DNA from: Epiperipatus broadwayi
Lineage: Eukaryota > Onychophora > Udeonychophora > Euonychophora > Peripatidae
Length of the DNA stretch: 64,000 bases
NCBI GenBank assembly: GCA_028023455.1
Contig: JAQFVV010006203.1
Coordinates: 8,216,821 to 8,280,820, forward strand
Reading direction: 5' to 3'
The notes under the pieces were generated by a model. It saw only the letters and a program-made list of their open reading frames with translations, did no database searches and was not told where the DNA came from. Positions 34,991 to 46,644 of the stretch are shown one piece after another. Numbering within the stretch: position 1 is the first letter of the stretch; each line of letters opens with the position of its first letter. The translations under genes were made by a program, and so were the position numbers.

Positions 34991-36002
34991 TTTGTGATAA
35001 ATTTATAATCCTATATTATAAATATTACATGAACGAACCAGCCCTCCAGCAGAGTGGAGAGTACTATTGACGGCAGGGCCATCAACAATACCCACAGTCA
35101 GACCAAGCTATGTAATGCATAACACAGTCACATTTCCAGACTGCAGCCCACCTTGACTGCTAAATTCAAACCCCTACTATCCAAGCACTTTATTTGTTTT
35201 GGATTAAACTCTGGGTGCCAGCTAGTTTCTAGAACTAACATGTTTGGACAGTAGGCCCATAATCCAGTGCATGAAAAATCCCTTAACTAGTTCAGTCTAT
35301 TTTTTAATTCAATAACAAATTATTTCAATTATTAATGGTAAAAGAATTGACCAACAAAATTAAGCTTTAAGTTTCAAGATAATTTATTATACTAAACATT
35401 TATTATTCTACTTTAAATTTACTTATGAGAACTTATTTAAATGAACAAGGGCTTATCATAACTTCAGGTTCACACATATATAATAGCAATATAATATAAC
35501 AAAGAATTAAATATTTGACATTTAAAATACAATGAAATCAATATATTCTAATGCATGAACACACACAACATTTCAAAACATGCACATCAATAGATCGTTT
35601 ATGGATGCTTATAGAGTTCATTATTACTTGACTCTGGGAGGCTTCAAACTAATGTGATGGATACTTTAGAACTGAGAATAAGAAAAATGTTATTACCTAG
35701 GATTTTAGAACATGGACTTCTTTTTGCTGTTCGCTGTAAACTTTATTTTAATAAGTGGCTGCTTCAAGTGAGAATATTTCTATCTGGTTGGATATGAGGT
35801 TTCTTGAGGAGGTTTATTATTCAGTGACACTATTCTTGGAGACAGCTAAATATTTCTGGCAATTCATCAAGTTGTTAGGCAATCATTATTCTTTTCCAGG
35901 ATGATCTGCTGTTTCACTGGACTCAGGCTAGAGAAAGTCATATGTTTCTGAGATTTCTAACACTGCATTGTCAACTGATCAATTGACTGATTTAATTTGA
36001 TG
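34991..36002. other. Unassigned stretch, partly GC-richer
   Basis: Bases 35030-35280 have balanced composition and could be the body of a SINE, with a second tRNA-like segment on the minus strand near 35215-35275. Bases 35630-35990 are mixed sequence with closed frames. Confidence 0.35.
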
Positions 36003-36110
36003 TGATCTTGCTGAACTGAACTGCACTCTTTCTCAACTGTTATCTCAAGTGAACTCAACCTCAACTGTAATTTCAACTGACTCAATCTCAACTGTAATCT
36101 CAACTGTTTG
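36003..36110. repeat. Short-period tandem repeat (CTCAACTG type)
   Basis: CTCAACTG, TTCAACTG and CTCAACC motifs recur every 9-19 bases in degenerate array form. No coding frame is maintained. Confidence 0.75.
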
Positions 36111-36884
36111 TCCAATGAAAAACTGGACTATTTATCCATAAGACTTGTCATTTTGATGTCTACCAGCAATATCTGTTGTCAAAATTCCTCCCTTGTTTTT
36201 AATTGCATTCCTCTGATAAGCTTTTAATCCTGTTGTTGGAGATGTTAATTAGCAGCCATCACATTTGTTATTGATTTTTGTTTAATTTAATAGCTGTCAC
36301 AAAACTTGTTGTTTTGTAGATTTTTAACTTAGTAGCCATCGCTGAGTGTTTTTAATTTTTTAACTTTCATTTATTTCATTTTAACATGCACGTATTTATG
36401 CTATGTTTACAATCGCACATATATATTTTATTAATAAGCTCACATTAATTCATCATTTATGCACATGTATATTTTATTCTAAACTCAACACTAGTTTTAA
36501 GATTACTTTTTCTTTCTTTAACTCAAAAGAGATATTTTTACTTATTTGAAAATCAACTTCTTTTAATTTGACATTTCTAAAGCAAACCCCCTCCCCCTTC
36601 TAATTAATTAATTGTAACTTTTATTTCAAAAAACTTTTTGACTTTTAATTTTACATTTCGAAAACAAACTGCAATAAAAAAAAATTCTTAAACTTTTACA
36701 TACTATTTTCTTTTAACGAAAGATTTTTATTTCAATAATTTTTAGACAAAATTATTATATATACCAATACGATATTGGTACAATATATATAGTTGAATAT
36801 ATTTAATATTTGTCTTTGTTTCACCAGTATATATATTGCATTACAATCTGATTGTAGGTATACAATAGAATGATACAATTTATT
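36111..36884. other. AT-rich non-coding stretch
   Basis: Nothing recognisable. A C-rich patch (CCCCCTCCCCC type) lies near 36586-36598. Confidence 0.4.
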
Positions 36885-37200
36885 CAGATTTCTATATTCA
36901 TCAAAGTATTACTGGCATGTATGTTGTCCATGATAGTTTAGTGTTTTAATGTATGAATCACATAATAACAAACATAAGATCAAGGAATCATATGCTATAC
37001 ACAATTATCATGGTGCTATTAATGCAAAGTTAGCCAGTTCTTTGATTAGTTATTCCTGGCCAATATAATGAAATGTTCAAGTCTTGATAAGGACTCAAAT
37101 GAGTTGAAAGCCTTGGCAATAATGTTTTATATTATTTTAATGTTTCTCTGTTTTATACAATAATCATATTGTTTATATTGTGATTTATATTTTATAATAA
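36885..37200 (+). repeat. Dispersed repeat, copy 2
   Basis: The inverted relative of 31596-31965, about 5 kb away in the opposite orientation. Neither copy has an open frame. Confidence 0.75.
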
Positions 37201-38445
37201 AAGAAGTACTGAATTTATTATTTAGTCATATAATATATAAACAAAACCCCTATGCTCTCAGATTATGGAAAGAGCAAAAAAAAAAAATCAACGAACAAAA
37301 ATAGATAAAGCTGACAAATTGATTAAAGAAAATATTGAAAATGAGCAACTTAATGTACAAACTGCGGAATTGAATGAAATATATTTCCCAGGTGATCATT
37401 AAAATAATCATTTTTTTGACTTGAAAGTAGCAGTTATTGAATTATCAAACAAAAGAGGAATAAGACATGTTTAGTGTTCACAGGCAAAGAACTTAAGAAA
37501 ATCAAAACTTCACAGCAATTATAGTATAGAGAGGAAATATATCTCTAAGAGATAATAAAATCTGTCCAAAAGAATGCCATTAATATATTTTTTTACTTGA
37601 AGAAAACCTTAGTAAAAGCTTAAACAGAAAAATCTTATTCTCTGTATGTAAACACCCTAATTCATAAGTTTACAAAGGAAATCCTTATCCTTATCCACTT
37701 TCAAGTTTTACAAAATGTTTTCAATTAAGTCATTGACTGCAGAAGAATTAATATATATGCTTTGAACATATAATAATATAATATTAATCTGCTGCGTAAA
37801 GACAAAAACTATGATGGATATGTGACTAGTGCAAACAGACATATGTTTCTAAGACAGTTCTCATTAAAGGCACATCATTAAAAACTATTTACTCATTCTA
37901 TTAGGAATATTAGCTCAAATATAAAATATCACACAAATTAAATTTGAAACTGCATATTCTGATAAAGATTTAAAGAAAAAATATTTCCAACATCATACAA
38001 TAAAAACATCAACAGCTTTATAAATCTAGATAAGTCATGAAGCTATTATCTAATCACCAATCTTAACTATTTTAATTGGAAAGCATTCAATCTGTAATTA
38101 GTATAAAAGTCAAACACAGATACTTAATAATAGTGATAAATATAACACTCATCTATCAAAAAACCTGAATAGATTTACCCATTCAATAGCAAATTATATA
38201 TTGGATTAATCGTTTCTGTATGAAAAAAATTTTCTGCAAAGATCTTCATTGATCCATATTTATTTTCTATCATGATTCATTGTTCATTTTTGGATAGCTT
38301 TAAAGTTATTACATGTAATTGTCTATGTTTTTAATCTCAAAGATTAGATATTGAAAAATGTGGGAAATATTCCGTTTATAATATAGGAACAATATTTAAG
38401 AATTTTCATTGTTAAAAATAATAGTCGTTAAAATAAAAAACAGAT
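37201..38445. other. AT-rich non-coding stretch
   Basis: No gene seen, with frequent stops in all frames. The right part abuts the segment duplicated at 45345-45745. Confidence 0.4.
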
Positions 38446-39815
38446 AAAAATATACTGCAAGAATATGAGCATTTAATTTTTTAAATAAAAATGCCGAAAA
38501 CTATAAAGGATTTTAAAAAAATGATGATTAAAAAATATTTGAATATTGAAAGAAAGAAAATAGAAATTAAAGATTTGTTAATTAGGAGTTTATGGTTAAA
38601 ATACAGATATACTAATTATAAGCTTGTTAAAAGTTTGCGGTCATAACATTTTATTTATAATATGTGGTTTTTTAAAATTGTAATTAAATGTAAAGGAAAA
38701 TATATAAATTAAGCTGGTAATTAGAACAGGCTAACTGAAAGTTTTTTTTCTTTTTTAGTATGTATACACCTGGGTCTCGTTCTACGTGATAGAAAGGTTC
38801 CTCAGAAAACACGCGCAAACGAAATCATGCAAAAATAGACGTAACTTACCTTGAAAAAGGGGGATATGGACTGTGATTTTTCAAAAATTGCGTAAAAGCA
38901 AAGCACCAATGTAAAATTACTTTAAAATTCGCGCAAAAAAAAATAAGGAAATAAAATATGACTAATAAAAAATTTCAAATTTGAAAAAAATTGATACAAG
39001 ACAAACTTTTTTTAAACTATAATATTTAATTTTATTCAAAACAATATATTTTTATGCATAATTTACAGTAATTTATATTTTTTTATACACATTTTAATTA
39101 TTATCACTATTTGCCAGTAAACAGGTTCGTTTGCAAACTGATAAAAAAATCAGATTCTTTACAAGATGAAATACAACTAGCACCAATGTCACTCTCATGT
39201 TGTGTTAATTAATGGTTTTCTGGTGACAATGTAATTAGTAATTAATCTAACAACTAAAAATTAAATTCTTATTTTTGTCTTTAATTTTCAATTTTAATTG
39301 TGCCCACTGCTATTACTCACCTTTTAAAAATAAACTTAATGATTAATAATTGATTATGTTCTTTTTTAAAAAGCAAAAACAGAATGTGATTTAAAATGCA
39401 AAATTAACACGCACAATGTTTGAACAAATTTACATTATAATCTTGTAAAATTTAATGTGTGTATACATAAAATGCAGAAATCATGATTTTAATTTCATTA
39501 TTGCATAAAATCTTACTATTATAAAGCACTGAATATATTGAAATTACTAACATAAAAGTCGAATTCAAATAGTAATGTGCTATTACAGTACTTTCAATAT
39601 AATGTTAAGTGCGCAAAATTTATTATTTAAAGTAATAGCGTATTATCGAAGTTCAATTTCCGGTGAAACATGAATCGCGTAACTTCAAAATCGTGTTAAA
39701 TAAGTCCGTGTAAAAAGAGGCCCAGGTGTATTTTAAAAAAAAGACAAATAAAAATACAAGGTATTAGATAAATTGAAATGAAGATAAATGGGCAAAGATA
39801 AGTTGAATTATATAT
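38446..39815 (-). repeat. Inverted paralogous segment carrying an insertion
   Basis: With bases 38767-39728 removed, this is the reverse complement of 45345-45745 over about 400 bp. Shared blocks include AAGAATATGAGCATTTAATT on the left and TACAAGGTATTAGATAAATT on the right. The two copies are oppositely oriented and 6 kb apart. Confidence 0.85.
38767..39728. mobile_element. 962-bp TIR element in a TA target
   Basis: Ends CACCTGGGTCTC (38767) and GAGGCCCAGGTG (39728) form imperfect terminal inverted repeats of about 24 bp, flanked by TA on both sides (38765-38766, 39729-39730). The paralogous segment at 45345-45745 lacks exactly this piece and keeps one TA, which defines the insertion. The interior is AT-rich with CG-containing ends (CACGCGC, TCGCGT) and no open frame. 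A TA duplication suggests mobilisation by a Tc1/mariner-type transposase. Confidence 0.88.
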
Positions 39816-42800
39816 TGTAACGGTTATATTTGTATATTCACACAACAAAATCCAGAGTCCTGGCAAATTATACCAAGGCTGATCTAGATGGAAGTTGAAA
39901 CCTCGAATCTGACCACACCTCAGATCATTCACTAACACTCCATGACTTACTACCCTATGAATGACCTATATGAGTCTACACTCGGAATTTCTTAGTTTGC
40001 ATGCTGACAATAGCAAAGGAGGAGCAAGAGACTCAGGGAATATTAACTAAATTACTAATAGATAAATACACATACACATCAATGGCTGGCTAGATGATGC
40101 ATATATTAATAGATAATACTATATTACAAAATTTAACTAAGATTTGGAGATGGATTATGAAGGAAACTCAACACAGTGGTTATAGTTTAATATATTTTAA
40201 TTAATAAATATAAATCAAATAAACAAGAGTGCATTGGAAAACACTTGCAGGTATAAACAATGATGAGTGAGTTTGAACACAGTATCTCATCTGATGCAGT
40301 ATATTGCAAAAGAGTTAATTACAAATTTTAAAATCTATGGTCTATTTATGCCTTAATTATACTATGCCTTACCTATTAGGCTTGCAGCAGTTAAGTCAGT
40401 GCAAGAATGATTATTTATTATCTTAACATTTAATAAAGTCATTTAATAACACTTAAATAAGCTGCAATAGGCTCTCTATGCAGATTATATATGTACAATT
40501 TAGATTACAAGTTCAGTTCAATGCTGAGATATTATATTATGGGGGATGAACTGGAGCTTTGTAGTATGACTTCAGATACTACGGCCTATATATATTACTA
40601 GAGAGGTGTGCATCTCGAATGTGTAGTTAATCAGGGAATTCAGTACCAAGTACTTTGTTCCCATGGACTGTATGACTCACTGGGAATTAAGTGAACACAC
40701 AGTTTGGTGATTGAAGCAGCTTATAAAAACAATCTGGATCCTCATGTTCCAGTTCTAAAAGAGTGAACTATTCAAACTAAGAGTAATGGAGTGGCCATTA
40801 AAGCCAGAAGTCCATTCATATAAAAATATGCAGCAAGGCATATATGCACATATGTGCTTCCTAAAGACACATTTGCCATGCTAAACATAATAATAATTAA
40901 TAACTAATAGTAGCAAAATTGTATAGTTTCATTCCACAAAACTACCATATGCCAGTTCAGTAATAAGCATTCTTAAAACTTGCTAAAAGGGATCCTTAAA
41001 GTAATCAGAGTTCTTAATAAACCTGCACAGTTTATAATATAACTAAAAGGAAGTCAAAGCATATCTGGGACTTAAGTAATATGTATAATATGCTTTATAA
41101 ACTCATTCTTGCATTTATTAACTAATTACATTATTACTTGCAAACCTAATGATAATAACAATAATAATAGTAAGCTAAACATAATAGCTTAATAAAAATA
41201 TTTAGGTTTTCAGAGCAGAGATTTGAGTGTGTGTGCTAAAGAGCAAAATTACTTAATTTGAAGAGAGAATCTAATCATCTTCCTCCTCAGACTTTATTCA
41301 TAAAATCAATATCAGTTCTGAACTGGCCATAGCACAAATTATAAAATAAATAAATATAAAACAAATAAGAAAGACATGACCACACATTAGAAGATAGAAT
41401 AATAACTAAATAAGTTATTATTAAAAAGTAATTAAAATTTTATTTTTTAAAATTAATAAGCAAGTTTAAAGGTATTATTTAAAAAGTGAAGTTATAAATT
41501 TAAATTATATTTTACAGTTTGAAATTAGCTTGTAGTTTATTAAAACATTATTACAATTTAGATTTAAAAGTTTGTGCATGTTTATAGATTAGCTAGCTTA
41601 AGAGTTTTAGAGATTCATTTATAAATTTATGAAAGTTAATTTTAAAAGCTCTGCAGGAAAATTTTTACCATGTCTTCTTTGTTGAGGCTGCTGTAGCTGA
41701 TCCATCATTCTTAGCTGGGCTTGGGTGATGTCTTCTTATGTTTTCTGCTTGGCAGGCTATGGGTCTCAAACTATGGCTTGAGCATTGACTATTTTTCTCT
41801 GCAAAGGGAAAGAGGCAGTGGTTGCTATTACCCCAAAATTCTCATTGTGAAAAGTTAATGAGTGACTTGTTTATGACTTTTACAAAGTTTTCTTACTAAT
41901 TAAAAATGCATAAAGATGAAAACTTTGGTCATTTTCTTGACTAAAACAATAACAGTCAACAGGTCACTCCTTGTCCTAAGTTTTTATTTTTAAAAGACAT
42001 TAAAAATTTTGACTACAAGTTTGATTAATTACTTGCAGATGGAATTCTAAGAATTACAAATTTTTATAATAATAGATAACTTTTTTTAAAAAGAGTTAAA
42101 GTTCATAAACATTTTAATATATGTGTGTGTGACTACCCTGGAATTGAAATTTATATAAAAGCCTTTAAATAAAGAATTGTTTAACTAAAAATAATGCAAA
42201 TTTAAATTAATTTAAAAGAGTTGTAATGCTTTTAAATCTATTGCATTATGGCTTTATATATATATATGTAGTTAATTACACACATATAACAATGTTCATG
42301 CACTTAATTTAAGATATATCATTTTATTAAATTTTAAATTTATAAATGTGTATGCATTATATAATACAAACATTAATATGGGTATGAGATGTGCACACTT
42401 ATACAAATACACACACATACATGTAAATATATTCTATTACAATAAAATTAAATTATTAGATGCTTATATACATGGACTGGGATGGGTTTAACTAGGAAAA
42501 AAGATACTACTATGGAACATAGTAGGTGAAATGGGATGATGGCTAAATAATACCATTTCAATATGATTTAATATTCCTATTAATGATGGTTTAAATGAAT
42601 GAATAACTAAAATATGATATTACCATTTAGTTGATTGTGAATCTACCATATTAACTAATGACTTCTGCACTAAAAGAGAAAATAAAAATATTAATAAATT
42701 TTAAATGTAAACACCAAGTCATTTCTTATAAAATAAACAATATATGCTTTATTCTTAGATTGTGGTTTGATCGTTTTAAATAGCAATAAATGTATGGATA

Positions 42801-44870
42801 AATAAATAAAAAATCAGTTGACTTTTCAAATTTTCAATTTTGTAAACATAAGTCAAACATAAATATTTATGAACAATAAATATGAATTGAATTTTATGTT
42901 TGCTAAGAATCATCCATTAGTTTTATACATAAAACTGTAATAAAAAAACTATATATATATAACTGGGAAATTGATATTAGTTTGTTGAATTAATAATTTA
43001 AAATCATAGATGTGTTTCTTAAGGCTGGATCATTTAAAAGGCAACAACACAGAATATAATAAGAATTTTTTCCCACCATGCTATGTCTATTTATTATTTA
43101 AATAAGGCTTCTATCTTAGCCTGCAAAATTCAATATTCCATTTATGACTTCTTTGATTTGGGTTTTATTAAATATCTACCATGAAATATACATATTTATA
43201 AACTATATTATACTACTTTTAAAGACAAGCAAAATACCTATCAAAGTAATTCATAAATAACGCATGTGAGAATGTCAACTTACAATTCCAATGTTAAATA
43301 ATTATAACCTGATTCATTCTCTTAAAACACATCTGATAATAAGATTATAATAATCAAATGATTAAGAAAATTTATGTAAAAAAAATGATAAAATTTGGAA
43401 ACATAATTTTATTATATTGTATTCCACACAAAAAACAATCCTTTATTTATTCTTCAATTCAATCCATACACTCATTTATTATTTGGTGTTTACATATAAA
43501 CATGTAATATATTTACTTATCGCAACAAATTTCATTAGCCTTTGAAGCATAATATTTACAATTAATATTTTTTTTTTAAAACTTGGAATCTACCAATTTG
43601 TTTATGCTATTTATGTATTTATGCTGCTATTTACGTATATAAGATTAATGATTAAAGACCAAAATTTAATTATTAAATGACCTTTAACATTTACTTTTAC
43701 CAGTGTTAAATCAAAACATTTTAAAAAAAAAAAGTTATTTACAAACATCATATATATATAAACAATGATGATTGCCAATTCCTCTATAAGCTTTATGATA
43801 AATGCTTAGCCAGAGCCAGCACTTAAAATATCTCTGTCAGGAACCCCTCCCCAAACCCCTGACCATGGTTTCATGCTTTGGCACTCCTCAGATCTTTGTA
43901 AATTTAATTTCCATATTTTATAAAAAAACTTATATATTTAAATTAGAGTAATCAGTTAAACTTCAAGTTAACATATACATGGAACATCTATTTTAAAATG
44001 TTTTGTAAAACAAAACAAATAAGCTTTATAATAAAGAAAACTAGAAATAAAAAAAATCAACAAATGAATAGATAAATTGATTAATTTTAGTTACCCCTGT
44101 AACCATACACTTTTCCATTATTTTCAGTCTCTTGTTTACTCTAAATATTTTGGTCTTGGTTCCATTCCATAATATATAAAATAACTATAAAAATATATAC
44201 ATTAGAGGACTTTTTTTAAAAAAGCAATTAATTTCTGGCATTCTCTTTATATTTAGCTGTAGAAAAAAAATCGATTTGGATATTAAGCTTAGGATCATTA
44301 AAAAAATCTTAAAAGTTAAAAAATAGCTTTTTTTGAGGTTTGCTTACAAATGCTGTCTTGGTGATAAGCTGCATATTTCACTGGATTTTAATAGTGAAAT
44401 AATATAGGCACAGGGTAGAAATTGCCCTTGGAAAGTAAAATTTACTTAGCCAATCATTTTGATGTTATATCTTGGTCCATTAGCTGTTATATTTTTATCA
44501 CAAGAAGAATTTGTGGAATAGACAAAATAAAGTTATGCCTTTTTTCTTTATGGTGATTCTTTTTTTGTTGACACAGTAATTTCTTCCTATTGTTGAAACC
44601 TCCATGTGCTAACTTAAAAATCTTAACAACACAACAATTGCTGACCTTTTTAAGTATTAAAAAATAGTAATAACAAAAAAAAAAATTACATATAAAATCA
44701 GTTTTACAATTTAAAAAAATAATTAAGCAATAACAATAAAATTATATCATAAACAATTACCAAAAATAAAAATACAAAATAAATATATAGTAGCAATTAT
44801 ATGCTATTATTTATATACAATATTTATATACACATACATACATGAATTTATATATGTCATCTTTGCTATC
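39816..44870. other. AT-rich non-coding stretch
   Basis: No gene seen. A degenerate tRNA-like head may lie on the minus strand at about 39880-39960 (TTAGTGAATGATC, then CAGATTCGAGG). Bases 40000-40860 and 41640-41900 are slightly GC-richer without a domain. Short TA and CA tracts are common. Confidence 0.4.
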
Positions 44871-44879
44871 AAAATCTCA

Positions 44880-45035
44880 CCAATGCAAAACAAAGCACAT
44901 ACTAACAATAAATAAACAAAAATGAAACACATAACTATAACAACAACTAACAACAATAACAACCTATATACAAATCTTTATGTAAAAACCAAATCAAAGA
45001 TATTTTTTTAAAACTATAATGGCACTTTAAACGGA
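44880..45035 (-). repeat. Dispersed repeat family, copy 1
   Basis: The reverse complement of 55675-55820. Shared blocks are TTTGATTTGGTTTTTACATA, GATTTGTATATAGGTTG and TTGTTATTGTTGTTAG. Unknown family, non-coding. Confidence 0.78.
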
Positions 45036-45057
45036 TAATTCTTCCATATATATATAT

Positions 45058-45332
45058 GTAATATTCAAATCAATAAATTATAGTTATTTTATTAGAAGTA
45101 CTTTACATCCTATAGTCTTTATCAACTATATAACAATGAATAATCAAAACGAGACTCAATATTCTTTATCAACTATATAACATTGAATAATCAAAACAAG
45201 ACTAGACTCAAGTCTCGTTTTGATTATTCAATGTTATATAGTTGATAAAAACTAGGGAAAGTATTTCTAATAAAATAACTATAATTTATGTAAATTTTAT
45301 TGTATTTTAATATATTGATTTGAATATTACAA
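45058..45332. mobile_element. MITE with long self-complementary hairpin
   Basis: Outer ends GTAATATTCAAATCAAT (about 45058) and ATTGATTTGAATATTAC (to 45332) are inverted, as are the next blocks (ATAGTTATTTTATTAGAAGT). The centre holds two forward units (45114-45156, 45163-45203) and one inverted unit (45211-45249) of TATCAACTATATAAC...AATCAAAACGAGACT. The last two fold into a hairpin with about 38 paired bases and a 7-nt loop. Confidence 0.82.
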
Positions 45333-45344
45333 GTGTATATATAA

Positions 45345-45745
45345 TTCAACTTATCTTTTTCCATTTATCTTCATTCCAATTCATCTAGTACCTTATACTT
45401 TTATTTGCCTTTTTTAAAAAATATACATACTAAAAAAAACTTTCATTTAGCCTGTTCTAATTATCAACTTAATATATATATATTTTCCTTTACATTTAAT
45501 TACAATTTTATAAACCACGTATAATAATAAATAAAATGTTATGACCACAAACTTTTTAACAAACTTATAATTAGTATATCTGTATTTTAACCATAAACTC
45601 CTACTTAACAAATCTTTAATTTCTATTTTTTTTCAATATACAAATATTTTTGAATCGTCATTTTTTAAAATCCTGTATAGTTTTTTAGCATTTTTATTTA
45701 AAAAATTAAATGCTCATATTCTTGCATTATATTTTTATCTGTTTT
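45345..45745 (+). repeat. Paralogous segment with empty insertion site
   Basis: The inverted partner of 38446-39815 without the 962-bp element. The junction TATACATAC near 45421-45429 shows the single TA target. Otherwise AT-rich and non-coding. Confidence 0.85.
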
Positions 45746-45759
45746 CTATACATCTTGTA

Positions 45760-46050
45760 GTCTTTATTAACTAAAACGAGGCTCAATAGACTTTATCAAC
45801 TATATAACATTGAATAATCAAAATGAGACTCAATAATATTGAATAATCAAAACTAGAACTCAAGTCTTGTTTTGATTATTCAATGTTATACAGTTGATAA
45901 AGACAACTAGATCTAATAAAATAACTATAATTTAGAATTATTTCCCACGATATGACTAATCAACTATATAACATTGAATAATCAAAACGAGACTTCCTTT
46001 CAAGTCTCATTTTGATTATTCAATGTTATATAGTTGATAAAGACTAGGAG
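45760..46050. repeat. Two further copies of the same hairpin
   Basis: Hairpin 45788-45904 pairs a forward unit with an inverted unit across a partly duplicated loop. Hairpin 45961-46036 pairs 45961-45994 with 46003-46036 perfectly or nearly so across an 8-nt loop. Both have the AACATTGAATAATCAAAA stem seen at 45163-45249. The family end ATTGATTTGAATATTAC recurs near 46128-46144 and 46246-46263. Confidence 0.85.
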
Positions 46051-46168
46051 ATGTAGATGTATAGTCTAAAGTACTTCTAATAAAATAACTACAATTTATG
46101 TGAATTTTACTGTATTTTAATATATATATTGATTTGAATATTACATATATTTTGGGAAAAATACAGAC

Positions 46169-46215
46169 ATCAAACTTAATTTATAATATACTGTATATAA
46201 TAAATTAAGTTTGAT
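46169..46215. repeat. Perfect 16-bp-arm palindrome
   Basis: ATCAAACTTAATTTAT (46169-46184) and its exact complement (46200-46215) around a 15-nt AT loop, between two copies of the hairpin-MITE end. Confidence 0.85.
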
Positions 46216-46388
46216 ATAATTTTACTATATTTTGATATATATATATATTGATTTGAATATTACATATATATATATGAGTGAATTTTTATTCTATTATTGT
46301 TATTGGTTTTTATAAATATAAATTATAAATATAAGTGAATTTATAAATGTCTGAGGACTTATTAATGCTATGTAATTATAACGTTATG

Positions 46389-46643
46389 AATTTTTTGAAG
46401 TTGGGTTAGACATATTGTTAGAAGAGATGATAATAAATGGGCAGTTGAAATTTGAAACGGAATTCCAAGAGATTGTAAAAGATTTAGAAAGAGACCACAT
46501 GTGAGATGCATGGGTGAAGTAAGAAAATTTACTGGAGAGATGTGGAAAAGAGAGGATAAAAATCAAAGAAATTGGACTAAACTTGGAAAGATTCTCATTC
46601 TGCAGTAGAACGATAATAATTGAAAATAATGATGATGATGACA
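46389..46643 (+). mobile_element. RTE retrotransposon 3' fragment
   Basis: It decodes as the RTE C-terminus, with HIVRRDDNKW, IPRDCKR-FRKRPHVR and a terminal WTKLGKILILQ-like segment. TGA-rich tail repeats (about 46620-46641) follow. It matches the ends of the 16611-17902 and 60469-63650 copies. Only the last 75 or so codons remain, in a frame ending at a stop near 46607. The open frames at 46384-46644 (minus) and 46583-46816 (plus) are not genes. Confidence 0.85.
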
Positions 46644-46644
46644 T

